A DNA stretch of 57,953 nt from Angelakisella sp. (GTDB lineage Bacteria; Bacillota; Clostridia; Oscillospirales; Ruminococcaceae): assembly GCA_022794295.1 (NCBI GenBank), contig JAAWEO010000002.1, positions 1 to 57,953 of the forward strand, written 5' to 3'. The notes under the pieces were generated by a model. It did no database searches and was not told where the DNA came from. It saw nothing but the letters and a program-made list of their open reading frames with translations. Position numbers and translations under genes: made by a program. This document shows positions 27,607 through 35,579 of the stretch, piece after piece. Each line of letters opens with the position of its first letter. Position 1 is the first letter of the stretch.

Positions 27607-28557
27607 ATGAAAAAGATTTTTGCGATGATCCTGGCGGTGGCAATGCTGTCTGTTATGGCAGTGGCTGCCGACTTTAACCCCGGCAAGAAGATCCGCTTTA
27701 ACGGCAACGAGGACCGCTGGGAAGGGGAGCTGAAGGCGATCAACACCGATAACTATTCCGTTTCCAGCGTCAAGTGGGAGCAGGGACGGGACCTGGTCTC
27801 CTCTGTCACCATCGATAACGACGACGAGGTGCTGGTGGTGGCCCTGAAGCCCGACTATAAGACCACCAAGGAAAAGACCCTGGAGGGTACCATCAAGCTT
27901 CGGGAAAAAGGAAAGACCCGGTACGCCACCCTGTCCATCAACGCCACCGTGGGCTTTGACGTGATGGATCTTACTGTGGACGTCAACGGCGATGTGGAGG
28001 TTCCCACCATCGATTCCGGCACCCTGTACCGCATTGATGACGCGGGCAAGGGCTACGGCACCCTGAGCTTCTCCGCCGGCGACACCGACATCAGCGTCCG
28101 TGTTTACGACGACGAGGTCTACTACCTGTACAGCAACAGCGATGCCATTAAGAGCGTCCTTACTGCCAACCCCGACAGCGACGCGGTCATCGACTTTTTG
28201 ACCTTCGAGGGGACTCCTACCTTTAACTCCACCGCTACCGTAAACTTCTACGGCGTGGAGGAGGACCAGATCATCTACGAGATGCGCAACGGCCGCCTGA
28301 ACCGCTCTGCCGCCAAGTGGAGCGAGGATGATGGGGCCTGGGTCCTGAAGACCCGCGCCCTGGGGAGCTATGTCATCTCTGACCAGGCACTGAAGAGCCC
28401 CACCGGGACCACCGGCGGCTCCAGCTCCGGCACCAACAACGAAACCGGCGGCAACAACCCTGACACCGGTGCAAACGATGTCACTGGCGTGGCCACCGCC
28501 CTGGCCCTGGCCTCTCTGGTCTCCGCTGCCGCGGTGTCTCTGAGAAAGTCCAAGTAA
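27607..28557 (+). CDS. Exported beta-rich protein with NPDTG sorting-like signal
   Basis: A 316-residue secreted protein. A signal peptide ends near residue 21 (AVAA). The body is beta-rich and acidic. The C-terminus has a Gly/Ser/Asn linker, then NPDTGAND, a hydrophobic stretch of about 20 and RKSK. This order resembles a sortase signal; C. difficile sortase B uses (S/N)PxTG. No sortase gene lies in the window, so anchoring is inferred. It shares LGSYVI(S/T)D and overall layout with the next gene, so the two probably arose by duplication. Function unknown. Confidence 0.72.
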   Translation: MKKIFAMILAVAMLSVMAVAADFNPGKKIRFNGNEDRWEGELKAINTDNYSVSSVKWEQGRDLVSSVTIDNDDEVLVVALKPDYKTTKEKTLEGTIKLREKGKTRYATLSINATVGFDVMDLTVDVNGDVEVPTIDSGTLYRIDDAGKGYGTLSFSAGDTDISVRVYDDEVYYLYSNSDAIKSVLTANPDSDAVIDFLTFEGTPTFNSTATVNFYGVEEDQIIYEMRNGRLNRSAAKWSEDDGAWVLKTRALGSYVISDQALKSPTGTTGGSSSGTNNETGGNNPDTGANDVTGVATALALASLVSAAAVSLRKSK

Positions 28558-28679
28558 AGCAAAGGTCTGTTCAGACCGGGAAAACCCTGGGGCTCCGCTT
28601 CGCAAAACGCGGGGCGGGGCCCCTTCATCTGGAAGGGAGAGCCGCAGCAGGCTCTTTTAAAGATACAGGAGGAACCATT

Positions 28680-29585
28680 ATGAAAAAGATCCTTTCTCTG
28701 GTTTTGGCAGTGGTGATTTTGGCGGCATCGGCCCAGGCAGCTTTTGGGGCAGAGCTTTCGGTGCGCCTTGCGGATGCCCGGCAGGAGGGGCTGCGCCCCG
28801 GGGAGGAATACCGCTTTCCCCTGATGATCCGGTATGAGGACGAGGTGCCCAGCCACCTGCGCAAGGAGGAGGGGGAAGGAAAGCGGTTCTCCCTGGCTAT
28901 CCAGTCCGGGGAGGAGTTCATCCTGCCCCCCAGGATCGAGATGGAGAAGGGGCGCTACTACCTGACCGTAAATACCAAGCCCATCTATGATACCAAGCTC
29001 GCCCAGGCGGAGATCCTGGTCCGCCTCCAGGAGGAGGACACCGGCAAGGAGCTGGGCCGGGATACCGTTCGTTTTGAGATCGGTTCCCCTGCCATGAAGG
29101 CGCTGGATGACCTGCCGGCCGGGGAGGCAGTGCGGGTAAGCAACGCCGCGCCGGTGCTTACCGCCGGACATTTTAAAACCCTGTCAGAAAAAAACGAGGG
29201 AGAAGATGTGACCCTGGCGGGGCCGGGATGGGAGTATACAGTGGATGTCAGCGGCCTGGAGGAGCAGAACCTGTACAGCACTGCTGCCGTGGTGCCGGAG
29301 GTTCTGGAAAAGTACCCGGAGCAGGAGTTCCGGTTCCTGTCCTTCCCGGGGAACCCGGATTTCCAGACGCCGGGGACACTGGTCATTGATGTTTCCGACC
29401 TGACTGACAGCTACGGGGAAGAATTCTACCTTTACCGCTGTTTGGGGGACCGGCTGTATTACCTGCGCAGCCAATATGATCCGGAGGGGGAGACCCTAAG
29501 CTTCCAGCCCTCCCAGCTGGGGAGCTATGTTATCACCGACCGGAAAATAGGTGATATGGAGCTCCGGCGGCTTGATAGCCGCTAA
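28680..29585 (+). CDS. Exported protein related to the preceding gene
   Basis: A 301-residue protein with a signal peptide (cleavage near AFGA, residue 23). The middle is beta-rich; the C-terminal third (FRFLSFPGNPDFQTPGTL, LGSYVITD) lines up with FLTFEGTPTFNSTATV and LGSYVISD of the previous product. It lacks the NPDTG tail, so it would be free or held by another means. The gap of 122 bases contains AAGGGAGA and AGGAGG-like sites. Unknown function; probably part of a cell-surface pair. Confidence 0.65.
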   Translation: MKKILSLVLAVVILAASAQAAFGAELSVRLADARQEGLRPGEEYRFPLMIRYEDEVPSHLRKEEGEGKRFSLAIQSGEEFILPPRIEMEKGRYYLTVNTKPIYDTKLAQAEILVRLQEEDTGKELGRDTVRFEIGSPAMKALDDLPAGEAVRVSNAAPVLTAGHFKTLSEKNEGEDVTLAGPGWEYTVDVSGLEEQNLYSTAAVVPEVLEKYPEQEFRFLSFPGNPDFQTPGTLVIDVSDLTDSYGEEFYLYRCLGDRLYYLRSQYDPEGETLSFQPSQLGSYVITDRKIGDMELRRLDSR

Positions 29586-30223
29586 CAGCCCCTCAGGCCC
29601 TACCCGCCGCTGCGCGGCTTAACGGTGTGCGAAGGGGGTAGTGGGTGCCTGGAGTCCGAACGAGCACAGGGCGAAGCGATTCCCCGGCCTTTGACGGACT
29701 GGATGGGGAAGCTCCTGCCAATCTAAGGCTCCAGGCAGCCGCTATCGCCTTGCACAAGCTCTCGTAGGGTCTAAAGTTTAGGGCCGCCCTTTTCAAAGGG
29801 TGGCAGGTCCAGGGCGGCGCCCTGGTCGCCCTCCGCAGAGGGCGAAACACCCCCGCATCTTACCGGAGGGCGCATTTTTCTTTGCTTACTTTCTTTTTGA
29901 AAGAAAAAAAGAAAGTAAGAGCCTGCTCGCCCTGCACCCAACCAACCTGCAAATACACCCCAGTGGGGTGTTTTGCAACCTCAGACTCCTTCGAATGGAC
30001 CGGCCTTATGGCCGGTCCATTCGACTCTCTAAAGGCCGCCCCCAGGCGGCCCAAAAGTATATTGCCCAATCTCTGTTCCCACCCTCAAAAAAGAGCCGGT
30101 ATGTCAAAATACCGCCCCCTTTTTCGGCACAATTCACGAATTTTCCCCCTGTTCCTTGTGATTTGGCGAAAAAGAGAGTAAAATAAAAGAAAAGGAATTT
30201 TTTTCCACAAAGAACGCTGGTGA
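29586..30223. other. Non-coding block dense in hairpins
   Basis: No credible gene. At least five clean inverted repeats occur: 29826-29845 (8-bp stem, CGCA loop), 29885-29919 (CTTACTTTC/GAAAGTAAG around T- and A-runs), 29948-29977 (about 13 bp with a bulge), 29991-30024 (perfect 15-bp stem, TTAT loop) and 30034-30051 (7-bp stem). The 29885-29919 repeat could stop transcription in both directions. The sequence has the look of a dispersed structured repeat rather than random spacer. Confidence 0.55.
29991..30024. repeat. Perfect 15-bp inverted repeat with TTAT loop
   Basis: TCGAATGGACCGGCC at 29991-30005 pairs without mismatch with 30010-30024. It is the strongest hairpin in the block and lacks a T-run, so it is not a standard terminator. 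Confidence 0.7.
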
Positions 30224-30943
30224 ATGATGAAACAGAAGCTCCTTTTGGAAAAGACTGCCACCCGGCTCCTTCTGCCTGCTTTTGTCCTGGGGATAGCAGC
30301 TCTGACCCCGGTTACCGCCTGGGGAGAGGACAGCCTCCCTCTGCCTGTTTTCCAGGAGGAGGAAGGGATCCTGCCCCCGATTTTTCATGAGGAAGAAGAG
30401 CTCCCCTTTGACTTCGAGGAGGAGGGAGAGGGCTGGCAGGACTGGGAGGAGGATTGGAACGCCTCCTGGAACGGTTCCGGGGAGGAGGAGCCCGGCCCTG
30501 TTTGGGAGTTCTGGGAAGAAGAAGACCAGGAGGAGGCCTTTGAATGGGGACCCCAGGAGGACCCGGAAGAAGGCCCGGCCTTCCCGGAGGAGGAACCGCC
30601 GGAGAGCTCGCCCCGGCAGCCGGCGCCTTCCAGCTCTGCCGCTCCTTCCTCCAAGCCCAAGTCCCCCAGCAAAAGCGGAAGCACCCAAAAGACCAGAAAG
30701 CAGGAAACAGTGGAAGCACCCAAGGAGGAGACCCCAATGGCAGACCTGCCGGGGATCCTGCCCCGCCGGGTGACCGAGAAAGATCTGCCCCAAAGAACCA
30801 CGTCCCTTTGGCGCCGGGCCAGCTCCCCGCAAATTATGGGCCTCCTTTTTGCCGCCCTGGCCCTGGTGATTTTGGGGCTGCGGATTTTGAGAAGCAGGGA
30901 GGAACCGGTGCGGCGGCAGGGAGAGGATGAGTTTGATTGTTAG
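30224..30943 (+). CDS. Glu-rich membrane-anchored protein of unknown function
   Basis: A 239-residue protein. Residues 1-34 form a signal peptide or signal anchor. Residues 36-125 are extremely rich in Glu, Trp, Pro and Phe (runs such as EEEELPFDFEEEGEG). Residues 127-165 are Ser/Pro/Lys-rich and basic. A single transmembrane segment (IMGLLFAALALVILGLRIL) near residue 205-225 leads to a short charged tail. The acidic region is probably outside the membrane. Composition alone explains weak database-type matches; I do not recognise the family. Start has two adjacent ATGs and a weak ribosome site. Confidence 0.6.
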   Translation: MMKQKLLLEKTATRLLLPAFVLGIAALTPVTAWGEDSLPLPVFQEEEGILPPIFHEEEELPFDFEEEGEGWQDWEEDWNASWNGSGEEEPGPVWEFWEEEDQEEAFEWGPQEDPEEGPAFPEEEPPESSPRQPAPSSSAAPSSKPKSPSKSGSTQKTRKQETVEAPKEETPMADLPGILPRRVTEKDLPQRTTSLWRRASSPQIMGLLFAALALVILGLRILRSREEPVRRQGEDEFDC

Positions 30944-31079
30944 GTTGTGCCCTGACCGCAGCGGTACATAGCTTCCGATCCCCCCGGTTCCAATGGATCC
31001 CCCGGCCCGCGGGCGGCTGCAAAGCGGTTTCCCCCGCCGCAGCGGGACACAGAAGAATTCGAAGCTGCCAGCTTTCGCC

Positions 31080-31108
31080 TTGACAAGCCACAATGGAAAG
31101 ACTATAGT
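31080..31108 (+). promoter_or_regulatory. Promoter of the rubredoxin-flavoprotein gene
   Basis: TTGACA and TATAGT are separated by 17 bases, about 40 bases upstream of the start. Confidence 0.7.
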
Positions 31109-31146
31109 TATATCAGAAACCGATGATTTCAGCAGGAGGTTTTTTT

Positions 31147-31767
31147 ATGGATATGCAAGCACTGTTTAAGCTCAGCTATGGCCTGTTCGTTCTCACCGCC
31201 GCCGCAGGAGGCCGGGAGAGCGGCTGTATTATCAATACAGCGGGGCAGGTCACCGATACCCCCAACCGCATCAGCATTACCGTCAACAAGGCGAATTTTA
31301 CCCACGATCTGACGCTGGAAAGCGGGAAGTTTAACCTTTCCGTCCTCAGCGAGGCCGCCAGCTTTGACACCTTCCGTCACTTCGGCTTCCAGTCCGGCCG
31401 GGATACCGATAAGTTCGCCGGATATGCCCATTGCCGCCGGAGCGCCAACGGCCTCTATGTTGTCACCGACGGTGTCAATGCCTGCCTAAGTGCCAAAGTG
31501 GAGCAGACGGTGGACCTGGGGACCCATACCCTTTTCATCGCCGGCCTGGAGGATATGGAGGTCCTTTCCGATACCCCCTCTGCCACCTACGCCTATTACC
31601 ACAAGGCCATTAAGCCAAAGCCCCAGGCAGCCGCCAAGCCCGCCGGAAAAACCGCCTGGCGCTGTGTCATCTGCGGTTATGTCTACGAGGGCGAGGAGCT
31701 CCCGGCGGACTATATCTGCCCCCTGTGCAAGCATCCGGCCTCCGATTTTGAAAGGATCACCATTTAG
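31147..31767 (+). CDS. hrb: Flavin reductase-like protein with C-terminal rubredoxin (Hrb type)
   Basis: A 206-residue two-domain redox protein. Residues 1-150 are a flavin-reductase-like FMN-binding barrel (FVLTAAAGGRESGCIINTAGQV, NRISITVNKANFTH). Residues 168-202 are rubredoxin with two C-x2-C pairs (CVICGYVYEGEE and CPLCKHPASDF) that hold one iron. This is the layout of high-molecular-weight rubredoxin from Moorella, an electron carrier to oxygen- or NO-reducing flavodiiron proteins. No partner gene is adjacent. ATG 31147 is chosen because GGAGG lies 7 bases upstream. Confidence 0.87.
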   Translation: MDMQALFKLSYGLFVLTAAAGGRESGCIINTAGQVTDTPNRISITVNKANFTHDLTLESGKFNLSVLSEAASFDTFRHFGFQSGRDTDKFAGYAHCRRSANGLYVVTDGVNACLSAKVEQTVDLGTHTLFIAGLEDMEVLSDTPSATYAYYHKAIKPKPQAAAKPAGKTAWRCVICGYVYEGEELPADYICPLCKHPASDFERITI

Positions 31768-31810
31768 GCGGCAGCTCCCTGTTTTCATCAATACTCTGAA
31801 AACAAGCAGA

Positions 31811-31847
31811 AAAGCAGGCCCTCCAAGACAAGGGAGGTCCTGCTTTT
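31811..31847. terminator. Bidirectional terminator
   Basis: A 14-bp stem with one mismatch (31811-31824 with 31833-31846) and flanking A/T-runs lies between two convergent genes. Confidence 0.75.
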
Positions 31848-31888
31848 TCTCTGTTTGTGACCAGCCAGGCTGCCCCGGCGGTGTGTGG

Positions 31889-33082
31889 TCAGTGACTTCC
31901 AGGCTGCTGCTCCGTAAGGATTTCCTTCTCCGTCCCAATGTCCTCCTCGCAAAGGTATACCCCTTCCAGAAGAAAGCGGTCCGAAAGCTCCTGGCCGTTC
32001 AGCTCCCGCTGTAGGATGGTCATCCCCTCCAGCTCCCGCTGCTCCAGGGCCTCCAGCTCCCGCTGGGCCTTTTCCCGGGCCTCGTCAGGGCTGATCTGGG
32101 TGCTGGTTTCGTTTAGCAGAAGGTAGCTCTCCTTGCTCCAGGTGATGGGGGCCAAACGGCTTACCACCGGGATATCGTAAACTGCCTGCTGGACCTTGTA
32201 GGGGCCCTCCAGGGGTCTCCCCCAAAAGAGGGGCAGCTGTACCGACAGGATGTTGAGATACCGCCGGTTCATAACCCCCCGGATGGTGTAGCTTTGCTGG
32301 GTGTAGGGCACCTCCACCCGCAGCTCCTCCCGGCTTTGGGCCACTATCTTCCCCCGGGCATGAACGGTGCGGCTGCGGCCCTTTTTGTCCTCCATAATGC
32401 CGCTGACTAAAATCTCCCCCACATCCACCGAGTCCCCTACCTTTACAGTGGGCTGGCCGTTATATACCTCCAGATAGGTGATAAACCCCGGCTTTTTGGC
32501 TACGACATTGTGGGGGATGTCATCGTCGATGCGCTCCGGGGGGACCACCCGCTCCATGATCTCCACCACGGCCCGGCTGCCCCGCAGGTTCACCGCCACC
32601 CAGGCGGCCTTATCCAGACGGATAAGGAGCCGGCGCTCCACCTCCCGGGCGTCGATATCCCGGCGGAGAACCCCCTTGTGTACCCCCAGCTCCTCCAGGG
32701 CGGCGCGGACCTCCGCCTCCGAAATGGTTTGGAGGCCTTCCACCTCCACCTGCCAGATGAAGCTTCCCAGAATCATCATTCCCACCAGCACCAGGGCCGT
32801 ACCGGCAAACAGCCCGGTGCGCTTGTGGTAACGGCGAAGGAGCACCGGCACGCCCCCCTGCTGCCCCGGCTCCAAAATGACCCCCGCCTTTTGGGCCAGC
32901 TCCGGCAGGCGCCGGCTCCCGGCCAGGGTGGTGCAGGCCGAGTACCGGTTCCCCTCCCGGCGGCCGTTCCAGACCGGCACCCGGTTCTGGGCGCAAAGGT
33001 TGATGAACCGCTCCAGAAAGCCATCCCGGATAGAAAACCTGACGGTCCCCCGGAAAAACCGGATGATACTGATGACTGGCAT
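31889..33082 (-). CDS. yqfD: Sporulation protein YqfD
   Basis: A 397-residue membrane protein with the YqfD fold. Cytoplasmic N-terminal part FLERFINLCAQNRVPVWNG, one transmembrane segment near residue 90-110 (AGTALVLVGMMILGSFIW), then a long extracytoplasmic domain with VWVNLRGSRAVVEIMER. It is needed in the mother cell during sporulation in Bacillus. It follows yqfC after 17 bases, the conserved order. The phoH gene that often follows in Bacillus is not here. Confidence 0.88.
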   Translation of the reverse strand: MPVISIIRFFRGTVRFSIRDGFLERFINLCAQNRVPVWNGRREGNRYSACTTLAGSRRLPELAQKAGVILEPGQQGGVPVLLRRYHKRTGLFAGTALVLVGMMILGSFIWQVEVEGLQTISEAEVRAALEELGVHKGVLRRDIDAREVERRLLIRLDKAAWVAVNLRGSRAVVEIMERVVPPERIDDDIPHNVVAKKPGFITYLEVYNGQPTVKVGDSVDVGEILVSGIMEDKKGRSRTVHARGKIVAQSREELRVEVPYTQQSYTIRGVMNRRYLNILSVQLPLFWGRPLEGPYKVQQAVYDIPVVSRLAPITWSKESYLLLNETSTQISPDEAREKAQRELEALEQRELEGMTILQRELNGQELSDRFLLEGVYLCEEDIGTEKEILTEQQPGSH

Positions 33083-33099
33083 GTTACTGCCCCCCTCTC

Positions 33100-33417
33100 T
33101 TAGCTATACTCTAAAGAGAGGATGGTCCCCTCCACAATGGCGCTGGAATCGGTCAGGGCACGGATCTCCAGCCCCGTTCCGGTGAACTTCAGGATAAGCC
33201 GGGTGGTGGAAAGGCGGATACAGCTGTCCGAATATTCAATGATCCCCCGACAGCCATCTACAATAGCCTGGTGGTTCCCCAGAAGCTCCACCCGCACCTG
33301 GGAAAGAAAGGCGGCGGCGGGTTCCTCCAGCCCTTTGGTCAGCAGAAAGGGCTTCTTCCCGCCCCCCGGCCTCCGGGCAGGGACCGTCTGCTTTGCCGGC
33401 TTTTTCCTTTGTGCCAT
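33100..33417 (-). CDS. yqfC: Sporulation protein YqfC (YabP/YqfC family)
   Basis: A 105-residue protein. The basic first 25 residues precede a YabP-like domain with VELLGNHQAIVDGCRGIIEYSD and LKFTGTGLEIRALT. It is a sigma-E-controlled spore gene in Bacillus and is co-transcribed with yqfD. GGGGTGAT precedes the ATG at 33417. A CATAGAAT box on the minus strand at 33435-33442 suits a sigma-E -10 element. Confidence 0.87.
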   Translation of the reverse strand: MAQRKKPAKQTVPARRPGGGKKPFLLTKGLEEPAAAFLSQVRVELLGNHQAIVDGCRGIIEYSDSCIRLSTTRLILKFTGTGLEIRALTDSSAIVEGTILSLEYS

Positions 33418-33466
33418 GCGATCACCCCGGTGTCATTCTATGCGGGGGGCGGCAGATTTCAGAAGG

Positions 33467-33495
33467 GAAAATTTTTGCCGCTGTCCACATAAGGA
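33467..33495 (+). promoter_or_regulatory. Candidate sigma-E promoter of ylbJ
   Basis: GAAAATT and CATAAGGA are separated by 14 bases, near the sigma-E pattern (GMATATT-N14-CATACAHT) known from Bacillus. The start codon at 33518 lies about 15 bases after the expected first base of the message. Confidence 0.4.
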
Positions 33496-33517
33496 TAAAG
33501 GGAAGGGGGTGCCATCC

Positions 33518-34609
33518 TTGAAAAAGGCTTTGGGGAAATGGCTGCTGGCGGCGGGCTGCACCGGGGCGGCTTTGGCGCTGCTGTTCTGCTCCGCTTCGGT
33601 AGGGGAGGGCATCCGCCGGGGCCTGGCGGTTTGTGCCTCGGTGATGATCCCATCCCTGTTTCCCTTTCTGATCCTTTCGGATTTTATTGCCCGCACCAAG
33701 CTGGGGCGGATGCTGGAGCACCCCCTGGGGGGGATCGCGAAGCACCTTTACCGCTGTCCCCGGGAGCTGGCCCCGGCCATCCTTATGAGCTGGATCGGGG
33801 GATATCCCGCCGGTGCCCGTGTGCTGGCAGGGCTGGTGGACCAGGGAAGCCTCACCCGGGAGGAGGCGGGACGGGCCCTCACCTTTTGCGTCAACAGCGG
33901 CCCGGCCTTTCTGGTGGCGGTGGTGGGGGCAGGGGTACTGGGCTCCCCGGGATGGGGCTTGTTCCTGTTCGGATGCCAGCTGGCGGCAGGGCTGCTGACC
34001 GGGCGCATCCTTTGCCGGGGGTTTTCCTGGCGGATCCGTGGCCGGGGCGGGCGAAGGGGCAGTCTTTCTCCTGCCGCCGGGTTTGTGGGGGCGGTGTCCT
34101 CTGCCACGGCAGGGATGCTCTCCATCTGTGCCTTTGTGCTGGTGTTTTCCGCGGTATCCCAGCTGCTGGGCGACTGGGGGCTGCTTACGGCCTGGAGCGG
34201 AAGGCTTTCCTGCATGACCGGGGGGATCCTTACCCCGCCGGGGGCGGTCTGCCTTCTCACCGGTCTTTTGGAGATCGGCGGGGGCTGCGCTCTGGCCCAA
34301 GGTCTTCCGCCGGGGCAGGGGGCCCTGGTGCTGCCCTTTGTCCTCTCCTTCTCCTCCCTTTCGGTGATCTGCCAGGTGATCGCCTGCTTCGAGAAAAGCG
34401 GGGTAGAGGCTGGGCTGTTTCTCCGGTCCCGTCTGGTCCACGGCGCCCTTACCTTTTTGCTGGCGGCTCCGGTCCTTTGGGGACGGTTTGCCGCCGCCCC
34501 CGCCATGACCGGCCGGCCGGTGCTGGCCCCGGGAAGCGGAGGCCTTTTGGGGGCGCTTTGTATTGCGGCAATGCTCACCATCCTTTGTTCTGAGGTGGAA
34601 GGAAACTAA
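33518..34609 (+). CDS. ylbJ: Sporulation integral membrane protein YlbJ/SpoVV type
   Basis: A 363-residue protein with eight to ten hydrophobic segments and nucleoside-recognition (Gate) motifs: VMIPSLFPFLILSDF, SWIGGYPAGARVLAGL and FCVNSGPAFLVAVVG. YlbJ/SpoVV moves dipicolinate across the outer forespore membrane in Bacillus. The TTG at 33518 is chosen because the message probably begins near 33502 and GGGGGT lies 8 bases upstream; the GTG at 33509 leaves no room. It is divergent from yqfC across a 100-base gap, which suggests common sigma-E control. Confidence 0.83.
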   Translation: MKKALGKWLLAAGCTGAALALLFCSASVGEGIRRGLAVCASVMIPSLFPFLILSDFIARTKLGRMLEHPLGGIAKHLYRCPRELAPAILMSWIGGYPAGARVLAGLVDQGSLTREEAGRALTFCVNSGPAFLVAVVGAGVLGSPGWGLFLFGCQLAAGLLTGRILCRGFSWRIRGRGGRRGSLSPAAGFVGAVSSATAGMLSICAFVLVFSAVSQLLGDWGLLTAWSGRLSCMTGGILTPPGAVCLLTGLLEIGGGCALAQGLPPGQGALVLPFVLSFSSLSVICQVIACFEKSGVEAGLFLRSRLVHGALTFLLAAPVLWGRFAAAPAMTGRPVLAPGSGGLLGALCIAAMLTILCSEVEGN

Positions 34610-34620
34610 ACGGGAACAGA

Positions 34621-34658
34621 AAGGCCCGCCCCCTGCCGTTTGGCAGAAGGCGGGCCTT
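34621..34658. terminator. Stem-loop between convergent ylbJ and RNHCP genes
   Basis: A 10-bp GC-rich outer stem (34621-34630 with 34649-34658) and an inner TGCC/GGCA stem lie between convergent stops. The T-run is poor on both sides. Confidence 0.6.
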
Positions 34659-34689
34659 GTGCTGGAGGAAAACAGATGCCCAATGCGGT

Positions 34690-35103
34690 TTATCCGCCGC
34701 CCATCAGGCGGGCAAGCTCCTGGATGTGCTCCACCGGAAAGGGGGGCGAGGCCAAGGGGGCCAGGGCGATGGACAGGAGCTTCAGGGGGTTGTCATCCCC
34801 TGCCACCCGGTTGGAGCTGAGGGCTCCGCACCGGCGGCACCGGTGAATCACGGCCCACTCCCCGCCCTTGCGCACCCATACCGCCACCGGCTCCATAATC
34901 CCGCCGCAGTCTGCCTGCCGGTCCCCGGGCTCGTTGTCCAGGTGGAGACTGGAAAGGCAGTTGGGGCAGTGGTTCCGGTGACTGCTCCCGGCCCCCTCCG
35001 GGGTCACCAGCCATCCACAGACCTTGCAGGAAAAGACCTCCTTGCAAGGGTTGGTTTTGTAGTAGCCTTTTTCAAAGGATCGTTTTTTTGTTTCTCGTTT
35101 CAA
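34690..35103 (-). CDS. RNHCP-domain zinc-ribbon protein
   Basis: A 137-residue protein with the SHRNHCPNCLSSLH motif of the RNHCP domain and three other Cys pairs (CKVCG, CGG with an upstream Cys, CRRCG), enough for two zinc sites. The family is small and of unknown function, perhaps nucleic-acid binding. The start is a TTG at 35103 with AGGAGG 8 bases upstream. The ribosome site directly follows an unusual structured leader (next entry). Confidence 0.78.
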   Translation of the reverse strand: MKRETKKRSFEKGYYKTNPCKEVFSCKVCGWLVTPEGAGSSHRNHCPNCLSSLHLDNEPGDRQADCGGIMEPVAVWVRKGGEWAVIHRCRRCGALSSNRVAGDDNPLKLLSIALAPLASPPFPVEHIQELARLMGGG

Positions 35104-35111
35104 GGGTTAGT

Positions 35112-35190
35112 CCTCCTGGTATAAAAAAGATATTTTATACCGGGAGATTGGTTTTCTTGTCCCGAACCTCCCGGTTAGAGGACAAGAACA
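35112..35190 (-). promoter_or_regulatory. Structured leader of the RNHCP gene with nested/pseudoknot pairings
   Basis: Read on the minus strand there are: a 9-bp stem (35180-35188 with 35154-35162), whose 17-base loop can fold further (AACC/GGTT around GGGA) or whose ACCGGGAG segment (35168-35175 strand-complement) can pair with 35139-35146; then a 9-bp stem (35133-35141 with 35118-35126) ending right before AGGAGG. The second and third pairings share three bases, so they compete. This arrangement suits control of ribosome access. No known riboswitch class is recognised. Confidence 0.4.
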
Positions 35191-35579
35191 AGTTTCCCGA
35201 ATGGTTTCATACACAGTTCCTTTCTTTTCTGGTGGTAAATGGTTCCCTGGGCACTTTGTATCATAGCAGATTCAAAAGCAATTTGCAAGAGCACCCCCGC
35301 CCCGGAGGTGCCCGTTGAGGATCCTTGGGCGCGCCATTCGGAGAAAGCTTGTTGACCGGAAAATCGGGTCAACAGTATGCGCTCGGGGAGCTTCAACAGC
35401 CGCTGCAGCGGGCTTCGGGGAAAACCGGAGGACATCCGGCGGGATAAGGTACCTGTGAATCGTAGACAAAAAGGGAAAAGAGCGGTAAAATAAAGCAGAA
35501 GAAAACCGGGGCACCCCTTTGCCGGGAGGATGCAGGAAGGGGCCGCCGGAGGGACTGGACAGGCCGGGAGGTATGGAAG
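35191..35579. other. Intergenic region upstream of the GntR-UTRA gene
   Basis: No gene seen. A perfect 8-bp inverted repeat TGTTGACC/GGTCAACA (35350-35357 and 35367-35374) includes a TTGACC that could serve as a -35 box. GTACCTGT at 35449-35456 equals a half-site of the palindrome at 36.5 kb and may be an autoregulatory site of the GntR protein. Confidence 0.4.

Noticed and set aside
29885..29919. Complete terminator of the exported-protein genes
   Set aside because: It lies 300 bases after the last stop among several other hairpins, so it is described as part of the structured block and not as a firm terminator.
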